From UBA8752 sp965659115 (GTDB lineage Bacteria; Bacteroidota; Bacteroidia; Flavobacteriales_D; Sanyastnellaceae), in the NCBI GenBank assembly GCA_965659115.1, contig CBFHUP010000027.1, positions 1-31,474 of the forward strand: a stretch of 31,474 nt of DNA, given 5' to 3'. This document shows positions 1 to 7,889 of this stretch, piece after piece; the first letter of the stretch is position 1; every line of letters starts with the position of its first letter. The position numbers and the translations under genes were made by a program. The notes beneath the pieces were generated by a model. The model ran no database searches. It was given only the letters and a program-made list of their open reading frames with translations, and was not told the origin of the DNA.

Positions 1-700
1 CCTTTCCGTCTTGCATCATGGCTTCGATGCAAAAGGTGTCGTCGGCGCCGGCAAAACGCTCGCTTTCGGACTTCACCCCGCGCACCACCGGCATGGCCAT
101 CCAGCCCTCGGCAAAGTCCGCATAGACGTGCAACATCTTTTCCGCTTCCTCCATGGCCTCGGCCTTGGTGGCGTGAGCGGTGTGGCCTTCCTGCCACAGG
201 AATTCAGTGGTGCGGAGGAAGAGGCGTGTGCGCATCTCCCAGCGGACCACATTGGCCCATTGGTTCACCAATAGCGGAAGGTCGCGGTAGCTCTGAATCC
301 AAGTCTTGTAGGTCTTCCAAATGATGGTCTCCGAGGTGGGGCGCACGATGAGTTCCTCTTCCAACTTGGCCTCCGGGTCCACAATCACCCCTTCTCCGTC
401 GGGGTCGTTCTTGAGGCGGTAGTGGGTCACCACCGCGCATTCCTTGGCAAACCCTTCGACGTGTGCCGCCTCCTTGCTGAGGTAGCTCTTGGGGATGAAC
501 AAGGGGAAGTACGCGTTCACGTGGCCGGTGTCCTTGAACTTGCCGTCCAGCACTTCTTTCATGCGCTCCCAAATGGCAAAACCGTAGGGCTTGATGACCA
601 TGCACCCCTTCACATCGCTGTGCTGGGCGAGGTCTGCCTCCACTACAATCTCGTTGTACCACTTGGAATAATCCTGTTCTCTGGAAGTCAGCTTCGCCAT
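1..700 (-). CDS. proS: Proline--tRNA ligase, N-terminal part (runs off left edge)
   Basis: This enzyme charges tRNA-Pro with proline in the cytoplasm. The reverse strand reads without a stop from the ATG at 700 to the window edge, giving about 233 residues. The start reads MAKLTSREQDYSKWYNEIVV. It is followed by a class II synthetase core with VIKPYGFAIWERMKEVLD, the segment VRPTSETIIWKTYKTWIQSY, and the motif 2 region RWEMRTRLFLRTTEFLWQEG. These are typical of the archaeal/eukaryotic-like ProRS form (without the bacterial editing insertion), which is common in Bacteroidota. The C-terminal half, including motif 3, lies outside the window. The gene is divergent from the lipoprotein gene at 826. 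Identification rests on recognising the translated sequence and is secure; the subtype is an inference from the N-terminal part alone. Confidence 0.95.
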   Translation of the reverse strand, partial: MAKLTSREQDYSKWYNEIVVEADLAQHSDVKGCMVIKPYGFAIWERMKEVLDGKFKDTGHVNAYFPLFIPKSYLSKEAAHVEGFAKECAVVTHYRLKNDPDGEGVIVDPEAKLEEELIVRPTSETIIWKTYKTWIQSYRDLPLLVNQWANVVRWEMRTRLFLRTTEFLWQEGHTAHATKAEAMEEAEKMLHVYADFAEGWMAMPVVRGVKSESERFAGADDTFCIEAMMQDGK

Positions 701-787
701 GTCTTGTTTTTGGTACGGTGTTTGCTTTTACAAACATCGAGGCGCGAAAATACGCCACCCATCGTGGTCAACCGAGCCCTCAACATA

Positions 788-817
788 TTGTCACTCCGGT
801 CATTCACCGTAATTTAC
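788..817 (+). promoter_or_regulatory. Candidate Bacteroidota-type promoter for the lipoprotein gene
   Basis: TTG at 788-790 is followed 19 bases later by TAATTTAC at 810-817. This resembles the TTG-N19-TAnnTTTG pattern of Bacteroidota housekeeping promoters, with two mismatches at the end of the -7 box. A start point here would fall only a few bases before the ATG at 826, so the transcript would be almost leaderless; that lowers confidence. On the opposite strand, TATTTTCG (752 down to 745) is a possible -7 box for proS. Its nearest TTG is only 16 bases upstream. Confidence 0.3.
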
Positions 818-825
818 AACCATCG

Positions 826-2061
826 ATGAACGTACTCCGTCTTTCTCTCCTCGCTGCACTCCCGCTTTGGCTGGCCTCCTGCGCCACAGGCATTGACCTC
901 ATTGGTGAACGTCAACTGGAGTCTGACGAATTCTATCTCGCCGGTGGAGAGCCACATACAGGTGATGCTGCGATCAATGAAGCCCGATATGGGCAGTGGT
1001 TGGAAGAGGGAGACGAGTTCAACGATGCTGACTTTGATGACCCTTATGCCGGAAACGCAGCGGGCCGGTCAAACAGCCAGCTCTGGAACCGCTATACACC
1101 AGGATGGTCCAGCGGATTTACTTCCGGGTTTGGCAACCCCTATGGCTATGGCAACCCCTACGGTTCAGCGGGCATGGGTACAGGAGGCTTTGGCAGTCCC
1201 TATGGAATGGGCCAAAACAACATGGCCTTCATGAATGGTTATGACGCCTGGGGCAACCCCATTGGTGGATTTGGCAATGCTGGCTTTGGCTACGGAAGCC
1301 CTTACGGAATGGGAGGCTACGGTGGCAATGGATGGGGATATGATCCTTGGGGCGGCGGTTATTGGGGCACTCCCGGTTACGGATACTACGGCGGCTCCGG
1401 TTACGGCTACCATCCTTACTATGGCAACTTGGGAGCCTATGGCAACAACTGCTGTGGCAATTGGTCCAATGCTTCAGGCGGAGGTGTGGTCACCTTTACT
1501 CCCCCCCGGCCCCGACCAAGTCTGGGTCAATTCAACGGCACCTTGAGTGGTGGAGACTCAGGGAGCGGCGGGCAAGCCGGAGGTGCGAGCGGTAGCTCTG
1601 TTGGTCAGGATCCCCCTCCTGTTACCAAGCCCGCAGTTTCCCGCACTTCGGAGCGGGCCAATGCCAAAAACAACAGCGAACAAGGCAGGAACCTCAGGGC
1701 TGAAGAACAGCGCTTGCGCAATGAGCGCGAAGCGGCTGAACGTCAGGCATTGCAGCGCCAGCGAGACATCCGAGACAGCCAGCGACTTGTCGCAAAAAAC
1801 AAGCGCAACAGCAATCAAAGCGCCCGCCAAGCCAAACGTGAGAATGACTCATCCAGTGGAGGACGATGGAGCATTGACCGCAACGATTCCAACTCCTCTT
1901 CACCCAGCGATGTGGGTTCCCCTAGTCGGGACAACAACTCCAGTTCGCCAAGCCCGAGCCGTGGATCCACCCGTCCAGCGCAACAAAACAACAGCCGGCC
2001 CAGCGCGCCGAGACCATCCAACAGCCGCTCCGGTTCTAGCCGAGGAGGCAGGGGAGGTTGA
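826..2061 (+). CDS. Gly/Tyr-rich lipoprotein with charged coiled-coil and Ser/Arg/Asn tail
   Basis: A 411-residue predicted lipoprotein of unknown function. The ATG at 826 was chosen over an upstream in-frame codon because it starts directly on a lipoprotein signal peptide, with lipobox LASC and lipidated Cys19. Residues about 30-95 are acidic and polar. Residues about 100-215 are low-complexity Gly/Tyr/Asn/Pro built from GNPYG, GSPYGMG and GYGYYGG-like units, with adjacent Cys209-Cys210. Residues about 275-330 form a highly charged Arg/Glu/Gln segment likely to be helical or coiled coil. The last about 80 residues are Ser/Asn/Arg/Pro-rich and apparently disordered. The stop overlaps the start of the downstream barrel gene (TGATG), which implies translational coupling and perhaps a joint role at the outer membrane. 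No catalytic motif is visible. Confidence 0.85.
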   Translation: MNVLRLSLLAALPLWLASCATGIDLIGERQLESDEFYLAGGEPHTGDAAINEARYGQWLEEGDEFNDADFDDPYAGNAAGRSNSQLWNRYTPGWSSGFTSGFGNPYGYGNPYGSAGMGTGGFGSPYGMGQNNMAFMNGYDAWGNPIGGFGNAGFGYGSPYGMGGYGGNGWGYDPWGGGYWGTPGYGYYGGSGYGYHPYYGNLGAYGNNCCGNWSNASGGGVVTFTPPRPRPSLGQFNGTLSGGDSGSGGQAGGASGSSVGQDPPPVTKPAVSRTSERANAKNNSEQGRNLRAEEQRLRNEREAAERQALQRQRDIRDSQRLVAKNKRNSNQSARQAKRENDSSSGGRWSIDRNDSNSSSPSDVGSPSRDNNSSSPSPSRGSTRPAQQNNSRPSAPRPSNSRSGSSRGGRGG

Positions 2062-3572
2062 TGTATCAAGTCAACAGCATGATGATCCTTTGCAAAAGAG
2101 GACTTGTCGTCCTCCTGATGTTCTGTGCCCAATGGGGAGCAGCCCAAGGCTTGGCAGACGTCATACAGCACAGCCGCCAGGACCCGTTGGGCTCCGCACG
2201 GACCTTGGGAATGGGTGGAGCGATGACCTCACTGGGGGCAGACCTCGGTGCCATCTGGTCCAATCCTGCAGGACTGGGCATGTACCGTTCGAGCGACCTC
2301 TCGTTCAGTTTGGCACCCGGTGCTGGCGGGGCCCGCACGAATTACTTGGACACGAAAAACGTCACTGCTGAGCCCCACCTCATCGTAGGACAGCTCGGCA
2401 TTGCGCTGACCATGCCGATGCTCAGCACGCACTTTAAGCGGGGCACTTTTGCCATAGGGTATACCCCCCTCAATGACTTCCACCAAAGGGCGGAGTGGTC
2501 AGGCGAAACCGAAGGCAACAGCATCACCCAACAATTTGCTCAGCAAGCCAATGGGACCGCCTTTGACAGTTTGTGGTACTACTACCCTTTCGACGCGGAA
2601 CTCGCTTGGTACACCTATATGATCGATACGGTTGGCGGCTCTGCTGATGCTTACACCCCGGCCTTTGGTGCCGATCAAGTGCGCCAGGAATTGCGCCGGG
2701 ACCGAACAGGCAGAATGGGCGAAACGACCATCGCATTTGGTACGAGCTATCGGGATCTGTTGCACATTGGTATGTCTGCAGGCATCGTGTCCACAGAGAT
2801 GAACCGGGTTGATGTGTACCGTGAAACCAAGACTTCTGGTCCTTCATCGCTGCAAGAACTCACCCTCAACGATCGGCTTGAAATTTCTGGATCAGGTGCC
2901 TACTGGGCTTTTGGTCTGATCCTTCAGCCCAAAAAGATGCCCTTTAGGTTGGGTTGGAGCTACAGAAGTGGCACCGTTCTCAGCATAGAAGACTTCTACC
3001 AGGTCGATGCCTCTGCGACCTTTGCTGGCAGCGGCACGTATGAGGCGGAAAGTCCTACAAGCCTGGTGGAGTACAAGATTCGGACCCCCCGAAGGCATCA
3101 GTTGGGATTGAGCTGGACCTTTGGAAAAGCAGCTGTGCTGAGCCTGGACTATGCGCAAACGGACTTTACCCAGGCCGATTTTACATCTGAAGACTTCTAT
3201 GCTGAAGATGTCGAAGCCATTCAAGCCGACATAGCATCCGATTTCAAGCGGGAACAGCAATTCCGTTTCGGCCTCGAACTCAGGGCCCAGCAGAAGCTGC
3301 GCTTTCGACTGGGGGGTGGATGGCGTTCCATGGTTGCCGAACCCCTCACCAATGCATTTGGAGACGTGAATGGCGCCATCATCGAAGGCAGTGCCGCCAT
3401 GGGCCACGCCGCATTGGGTGCGGAGTACCGTGTGGACACCTGGTATGCAGGCGCCACGTACCGCCACACTTCTACCGCCGATGGGCGAAAGCTCTACGGA
3501 CTGGGACCTGCAGTCGCAACAGGCCGCACAGGGTTGGGTCTGCTGATGCTGACCATTGGAGCGCGGTATTGA
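2061..3572 (+). CDS. Outer-membrane beta-barrel protein, FadL/PorV-like
   Basis: A 503-residue predicted outer-membrane protein with an N-terminal hydrophobic signal segment ending near WGAAQ. The mature N-terminus carries SARTLGMGGAMTSLGADLGA followed by IWSNPAGLGMY. This is the typical opening of the OMPP1/FadL/TodX and PorV-type barrels of Bacteroidota, often annotated as 'hemin receptor'. The rest alternates aromatic and polar residues and ends in a short strand (LLMLTIGARY), as expected for a barrel. The ATG at 2061 overlaps the stop of the upstream lipoprotein gene by one base and has GGGGAGG just upstream; ATGs at 2079 and 2082 are alternatives. The substrate is unknown. It could be a small-hydrophobic-molecule channel or a T9SS-associated barrel, and I cannot choose between these. 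Confidence 0.8.
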   Translation: MYQVNSMMILCKRGLVVLLMFCAQWGAAQGLADVIQHSRQDPLGSARTLGMGGAMTSLGADLGAIWSNPAGLGMYRSSDLSFSLAPGAGGARTNYLDTKNVTAEPHLIVGQLGIALTMPMLSTHFKRGTFAIGYTPLNDFHQRAEWSGETEGNSITQQFAQQANGTAFDSLWYYYPFDAELAWYTYMIDTVGGSADAYTPAFGADQVRQELRRDRTGRMGETTIAFGTSYRDLLHIGMSAGIVSTEMNRVDVYRETKTSGPSSLQELTLNDRLEISGSGAYWAFGLILQPKKMPFRLGWSYRSGTVLSIEDFYQVDASATFAGSGTYEAESPTSLVEYKIRTPRRHQLGLSWTFGKAAVLSLDYAQTDFTQADFTSEDFYAEDVEAIQADIASDFKREQQFRFGLELRAQQKLRFRLGGGWRSMVAEPLTNAFGDVNGAIIEGSAAMGHAALGAEYRVDTWYAGATYRHTSTADGRKLYGLGPAVATGRTGLGLLMLTIGARY

Positions 3573-3599
3573 CCGCGCCAGAAAGAAGAACTTCGGTAA

Positions 3600-3619
3600 G
3601 GCCTGGCTTGGACCAGGCC
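3600..3619. terminator. Hairpin in convergent gap, possible terminator
   Basis: GGCCTGG (3600-3606) pairs with CCAGGCC (3613-3619) across a 6-base loop, in the gap between two genes that end towards each other. Neither side has a T-run, so an intrinsic terminator is only a possibility. Confidence 0.3.
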
Positions 3620-3626
3620 GACTGAA

Positions 3627-4427
3627 TCAGGCCTTGGCCTTCTTCAGCTTCTTCTGAACGGCCTTCTCCATCTTTTCGGCTTCCTCTACCGCGAGCTCCT
3701 CATCCACGAGAATGCGGCCACTGTGCTCATCTACGATGATGCGCTTGCGGGCGCTCACGTCGAGGATGCGCTGTGGTGGAATCTTAATGAAGCTGCCTGC
3801 ACTGGCTTCGCGCTCAATGGGCACCACGGCCATGCCGTTCTTGGCGCCACCGCGGATGCGCAAGTATGCCTTGAGCAGACGGTCGTCGATGCTGTCAGCC
3901 ATGTCGCCGCTCATGCTGTTGAGGATTTCCTCCTCAGCACGGGTTTCGGCAATGATCTCGTCGAGCTCAGCACGCTTGGTCTCCAAATCGGCTGACCGGT
4001 TGTCAAACTTGGCTTGAACCTCCTCGATGATCTCTCCTTTCTGCTCGAGCTGGGCGTCCGCCTCACGGATGCGCTTCTCTGACAGTTGGATTTCGAGGCT
4101 CTGGTACTCGATCTCCTTGTTGAGCGACTCAAACTCCCGGTTGTTCCGGACGCTGTTCTGCTGCTCTTCGAAACGCTTGATTGCGGCTCCAGAATCAATG
4201 ATGGATTCTTTGCGCTCATGAATCTTCGACTTGATGCCGTCGGATTCGGCTTTCAGCCGTTCCAAGCGGGACTCAAGTCCTGCCAATTCATCTTCAAGGT
4301 CTTCGACTTCGAGGGGCAATTCACCGCGAACTACACGCAACCGGTCAATGCGGCTGTCGATGAGTTGGAGGTCATAAAGCGCCCTGAGCTTTTCCTCTGC
4401 GCTCGTGGCTTTGGTCTTCTTGGCCAT
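3627..4427 (-). CDS. COG1579-family coiled-coil protein with cysteine-free 'zinc ribbon'
   Basis: A 266-residue protein of the family annotated as C4-type zinc ribbon protein, possibly nucleic-acid binding. Residues about 10-170 form a long antiparallel coiled coil, opening with EEKLRALYDLQLIDSRIDRL and ELPLEVEDLEDELAGLE, the usual start of the Bacteroidota members. Residues about 190-245 align with the zinc-ribbon region: ASAGSFIKIPPQ then IIVDEHSGRILVDEEL. Family members I recall read approximately CGGCFNKIPPQ and CEHCGRIL there. All four ligand cysteines are replaced here, and the whole protein contains none. A Lys-rich tail ends the protein. The start overlaps the stop of the NIF3 gene (TGATG), so the two are translationally coupled. 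Family membership is clear; function is unknown and zinc binding appears lost. Confidence 0.88.
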   Translation of the reverse strand: MAKKTKATSAEEKLRALYDLQLIDSRIDRLRVVRGELPLEVEDLEDELAGLESRLERLKAESDGIKSKIHERKESIIDSGAAIKRFEEQQNSVRNNREFESLNKEIEYQSLEIQLSEKRIREADAQLEQKGEIIEEVQAKFDNRSADLETKRAELDEIIAETRAEEEILNSMSGDMADSIDDRLLKAYLRIRGGAKNGMAVVPIEREASAGSFIKIPPQRILDVSARKRIIVDEHSGRILVDEELAVEEAEKMEKAVQKKLKKAKA

Positions 4428-5533
4428 CAGGATACGTGAATGGGGTTGGTTCGGACTTCCGACAAAAGGACTGCGAAATTAGGGAATCCATCCTTGAGGT
4501 CAGCCAATTGATCCACAAGCCATTGCGATATTCCACTTTCGGCCTCGGCGTGACCTATGTCTGCAATGGTGATCTGCCCTTCTGTAGCGAAGAATTCGTG
4601 GTATTTGAAGTCCGATGAAAGGAACACATCTGCACCGGCGCGCAGGGCATCTGAGAGCAAAAAACTTCCAGTTCCACCGCACAACGCCACTTTTTGGACC
4701 GTGTTTTTCGTCGGATTTGTGTGGCGAACCACAGGTGCACCGAAAGCCGATTTGACGCGTTCCACGAAATCTGGCCATGTCAAGGGTTCAGCAAACGTCC
4801 CTATGCCACCACTGCCTGCCGTTGGGTGCGGGTTGTCGAGCATCACCACATCGTGCGCTACCTCTTCATACGGGTGCGCCGATTTCATGCCATGGATGAC
4901 CTTGTTTAGGTTCCAACGCTCCACCACCATTTCGATGCGGGTTTCCCCCTCGTGGTGGCGCTCACCTAGCTCACCTACATGAGGCTGGGCTCCTTTTCCT
5001 GCCCGGAACGTCCCTTCTCCTTTCAGATTGAAACTGCACTCGTCATACTGCCCAATGCGGCCGCCGCCCGCCGAGAACATGGCCTCTCGGACTGCTGCAG
5101 CTTGTCCGTGGGGAACGAAGGTGACGACTTTGGCCAAGGTGTCAGAAGTAGGACGGAGCACCTTCATCCCTTCCAAGCCAAGTTTGCGGCACATCATGGC
5201 ATTCACCCCGTGGGCCACATTGTCGAGGTTGGTATGAATGGCATACAGCCCGATCCCGGCGCGCAAGGCGGCCATCACGGTGCGCTCCACTTGGTTCTTT
5301 CCGGTGAGACTGCGAAGCGGCCTGAACACGATGGGGTGGTGCGAAACAATCAAACCAGCTCCGCATTCCCGCGCTTCTTCCACGACCTCTTCGGTCACAT
5401 CTAAAGACACCAGCACCTTTTGAATTTCTGTGCTGGGCTCTCCTACGAGCAGGCCACTGTTGTCATAATCTTCCTGCAATGCCGGGGGGGCAATGCGCTC
5501 CAAAGCGTCGATGATGTGTTGAATTTGTGGCAT
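4427..5533 (-). CDS. NIF3-like dinuclear metal-centre protein with PII-like middle domain
   Basis: A 368-residue NIF3/YqfO family protein. The ATG at 5533 begins MPQIQHIIDALERIAPPALQ, the standard family start; an upstream in-frame extension was discarded. NIF3 half-domains lie at about 1-130 and 240-368. Visible metal ligands are His65-His66 in SHHPIVF, Asp104 in HTNLDN, and the C-terminal pair His328 and Glu332 in GHAEAESG. Residues about 134-235 form the inserted CutA/PII-like domain of the long bacterial form. The family forms hexameric rings with two metals per subunit. GTP cyclohydrolase and phosphatase-like roles have been suggested, but the biological role is not settled. The gene is divergent from lpxK, with 61 bases between starts, and leads into the coupled coiled-coil gene downstream. 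In Bacteroidota these two genes commonly sit together. Confidence 0.93.
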   Translation of the reverse strand: MPQIQHIIDALERIAPPALQEDYDNSGLLVGEPSTEIQKVLVSLDVTEEVVEEARECGAGLIVSHHPIVFRPLRSLTGKNQVERTVMAALRAGIGLYAIHTNLDNVAHGVNAMMCRKLGLEGMKVLRPTSDTLAKVVTFVPHGQAAAVREAMFSAGGGRIGQYDECSFNLKGEGTFRAGKGAQPHVGELGERHHEGETRIEMVVERWNLNKVIHGMKSAHPYEEVAHDVVMLDNPHPTAGSGGIGTFAEPLTWPDFVERVKSAFGAPVVRHTNPTKNTVQKVALCGGTGSFLLSDALRAGADVFLSSDFKYHEFFATEGQITIADIGHAEAESGISQWLVDQLADLKDGFPNFAVLLSEVRTNPIHVS

Positions 5534-5594
5534 GGTGTGTTTTTCTGACGCCTGATGAAGGGCAATCGGCTGCAATGTGGCAATTTCGCCAACG

Positions 5595-6710
5595 ATGGCC
5601 ATTTCACCTGCATCCAAGTCCATTCAAGGCTCCACTGGCTCCATTCAGGTGTCTTTGCGCGACCGATGGTGGTGGGCCCCACTGGCTGTGGCCTTCAAAA
5701 GCGTCATCAGGCTGAGGCACTGGGCCTATGATGTGGGGCTCAAACGGTCCAAGGCCGGGGCGCTTCCCGCCATCGTGTTGGGCAACATCACGGTCGGGGG
5801 CACAGGCAAGACACCGCACGTCATGGCGCTGTTGCAAGCGCTTTCTGAGGCCAATCCCAACCGCCGCTGGGCCATTTTATCTCGGGGATATGGCCGCAGC
5901 ACCAAAGGATACCTGGAGGTCAACCGCGAGGGAAGCCCCGAAGAATTTGGCGATGAGCCGCTCGAATTGGCCCGTAAGTTTCCACAAGTCTCTGTCTCCG
6001 TTTCAGAAGACCGGCTCGCAGGCATTGAGGCCATTCGCGCTCAAGGCCAAGCGGATGCTGTAATCTTGGATGATGGTTTTCAACACCGCCGCCTCTCCCC
6101 TGCATACAGCATTGTGTTGGTCGATGCCACGCAGCCCGTCGACCGCGATTACTTTCTGCCCCGCGGCAGGTTGCGGGACTTGAACGAGCGGCTTCAGGCG
6201 GCCCATGCCGTCATCATTACCCGTTGTCCGGACTCCCTCACAAAAGGAGACCTGCGCCTGTGGAGACACAGGCTACAGCTCAAGCCTGAACAGCTGCTGC
6301 TGCACTCGGGCACCATGGTCGAAGGCTTGCGCGACCTGCGCACCAAGCGTTATGCAGGATGGCCGCGCAAGTGCATTGCAGTGTCGGGCATTGCCCACCC
6401 CACTCAATTCGAAGCCAGCCTCGCCCGCAACTGCAAGGTCACCCGCCACTTCACGTACTCCGACCACCATATCTTCAAGCCTGAAGAGGTCGAGGAATGG
6501 CGCTCTGCTCTCTCAGCTGACCCCATGTCAGAGGCCATCATCACCACCGAAAAAGACGCCGCTCGCCTGCGCAGTATGTCTCTGCCAGAAGACCTCAAAG
6601 TGTTGGTGATGGGCATGCAAGTCAAGTGGTGGGATGAGGATGCCCTGCATGCACTGTTGACTTCCATCCACAAGCAGGTTGACGCTTCGGCGCCTGTCTC
6701 GGATATTTGA
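5595..6710 (+). CDS. lpxK: Tetraacyldisaccharide 4'-kinase
   Basis: This kinase phosphorylates the 4' position of tetraacyldisaccharide 1-phosphate to make lipid IVA, late in lipid A synthesis at the inner face of the inner membrane. The protein has 371 residues from the ATG at 5595; a GTG six codons earlier is possible. The N-terminal region (about 20-55) is hydrophobic and basic, fitting the membrane-associated helix. The P-loop GNITVGGTGKTP lies at about 63-74. It is followed by the family signatures LSRGYGR and DAVILDDGFQHR. The C-terminal half has TTEKDAARL, also usual for LpxK. The stop is 3 bases before the next ATG, so the gene is probably cotranscribed with the thioredoxin lipoprotein and the LpxH-like phosphatase, both of which face the same way. 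Confidence 0.95.
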   Translation: MAISPASKSIQGSTGSIQVSLRDRWWWAPLAVAFKSVIRLRHWAYDVGLKRSKAGALPAIVLGNITVGGTGKTPHVMALLQALSEANPNRRWAILSRGYGRSTKGYLEVNREGSPEEFGDEPLELARKFPQVSVSVSEDRLAGIEAIRAQGQADAVILDDGFQHRRLSPAYSIVLVDATQPVDRDYFLPRGRLRDLNERLQAAHAVIITRCPDSLTKGDLRLWRHRLQLKPEQLLLHSGTMVEGLRDLRTKRYAGWPRKCIAVSGIAHPTQFEASLARNCKVTRHFTYSDHHIFKPEEVEEWRSALSADPMSEAIITTEKDAARLRSMSLPEDLKVLVMGMQVKWWDEDALHALLTSIHKQVDASAPVSDI

Positions 6711-6713
6711 ACC

Positions 6714-7877
6714 ATGGTTCCATTTTCATTTCGCACCCACAGCTTTGCCGTTGCATGGCCTTTTACGCTCGTTGCATGTCTGCTCATGGCGGGATGTTCC
6801 GGTCCTTCGGCTGGCATTTCCGGCCACTTCGAAGGCGGTGAAAATGCCGCTGTCCGCATCTCCAGCTTGGGCCAGAACGGCTTTTCGGACATCGACACAG
6901 TGGATGCCGATGGCGCTGGGAACTTTAGCATCCCGGCCACTTCCTTGCAAGGTTTGGCCCTTGACGTGTACAAGGTGAGCGTGGGCACGGGACACTTCTT
7001 CGTGATCGGTGACTCGCTTTCTGCTTTGCAAGTAGAAGGTCGTCTTCCAGAAGAGGCGGGATTGATCACGGATGTAGAAATCCAAGGCGATGTATGGACC
7101 AGCGGATTTACCGACTTCATTGCCGATGTCATTCTGCGTCAAGACTCCCTTCAGGATGCCAAATTAGAAGCCAACCAAGGACCAACCCCAGAAGCCCAAT
7201 TGGAAGCGAAGAAGCGGTATGACGCCCTTCAGGAGCGGCAATCCAATGCCATCCGAAACACGGTCCGCAACCACAAGACCGACCCGATTGGACTCATGGC
7301 CTTGGAGCACCTCAACTTGACATTGGACCGCGCGCTGGCACAACAGGTCATCGACAGCACGCGCACCCTCATGGGCCACAGCATGGCCCACCGCACCCTT
7401 TCTCAGCGTGTGGCCAAGCAGCGCAAGCCGCAGCAATCCGCCCGTAGAAATGACCTCATCAAACCCGGCATGGCCATGCCGGACATCGAACTGGAAGACC
7501 CCAACGGCAAAACACGGGCCTTATCCGACTTGCGCGGAAAAGTGGTCTTGGTCGACTTCTGGGCGAGCTGGTGTGGACCGTGCCGCCGTGAGAACCCCAA
7601 CGTGGTGCGCGCATGGAACGAGTACAAGGACCAGGGATTTGAGGTGTTTAGCGTTTCGCTCGACAAAGACCTCAAGAAATGGAAACGGGCCATCGACCAA
7701 GACGGACTGATTTGGCCCTACCACATCAGCGACCTCCGCGGCTGGAGCAGCTCTGCCACACAGCTCTTTGGCATCAGCAGCATACCTCACGCGATCCTCA
7801 TCGATAAAGATGGCACCGTGGTCGCCACCCACTTGCGCGGGGCGCAATTGGAATCTGAACTCCAGAGGTTGCTCTGA
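6714..7877 (+). CDS. TlpA-like thioredoxin-fold lipoprotein (thiol-disulfide reductase)
   Basis: A 387-residue predicted lipoprotein with lipobox LMAGC (lipidated Cys28), so the domains lie outside the inner membrane. Residues about 33-240 contain a beta-rich N-terminal region resembling the DUF4369 domain common in Bacteroidota thioredoxins, followed by a charged helical linker. Residues about 245-387 are the TlpA/ResA-type thioredoxin domain, with the active site WCGPC (Cys287, Cys290) after VVLVDFWAS. The cis-proline is Pro358 in SSIPHAILID. The expected role is reduction of disulfides in envelope proteins, for example in cytochrome maturation or general oxidative folding; the partner is unknown. 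It sits between two lipid A genes with gaps of 3 and 12 bases. That suggests an operon, but not necessarily a shared pathway. Confidence 0.92.
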   Translation: MVPFSFRTHSFAVAWPFTLVACLLMAGCSGPSAGISGHFEGGENAAVRISSLGQNGFSDIDTVDADGAGNFSIPATSLQGLALDVYKVSVGTGHFFVIGDSLSALQVEGRLPEEAGLITDVEIQGDVWTSGFTDFIADVILRQDSLQDAKLEANQGPTPEAQLEAKKRYDALQERQSNAIRNTVRNHKTDPIGLMALEHLNLTLDRALAQQVIDSTRTLMGHSMAHRTLSQRVAKQRKPQQSARRNDLIKPGMAMPDIELEDPNGKTRALSDLRGKVVLVDFWASWCGPCRRENPNVVRAWNEYKDQGFEVFSVSLDKDLKKWKRAIDQDGLIWPYHISDLRGWSSSATQLFGISSIPHAILIDKDGTVVATHLRGAQLESELQRLL

Positions 7878-7889
7878 GCGCGAAAGACC

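Noticed and set aside
204..758. Reverse-strand 184-residue frame overlapping proS
   Set aside because: It is in a different frame from the prolyl-tRNA synthetase reading, which is supported by class II motifs; the product is Arg/Gly-rich shadow sequence.
4473..4480. TAATTTCG-like -7 box on the reverse strand just before the COG1579 gene
   Set aside because: It lies inside the NIF3 coding region, the two genes are translationally coupled, and no TTG stands at the required distance.
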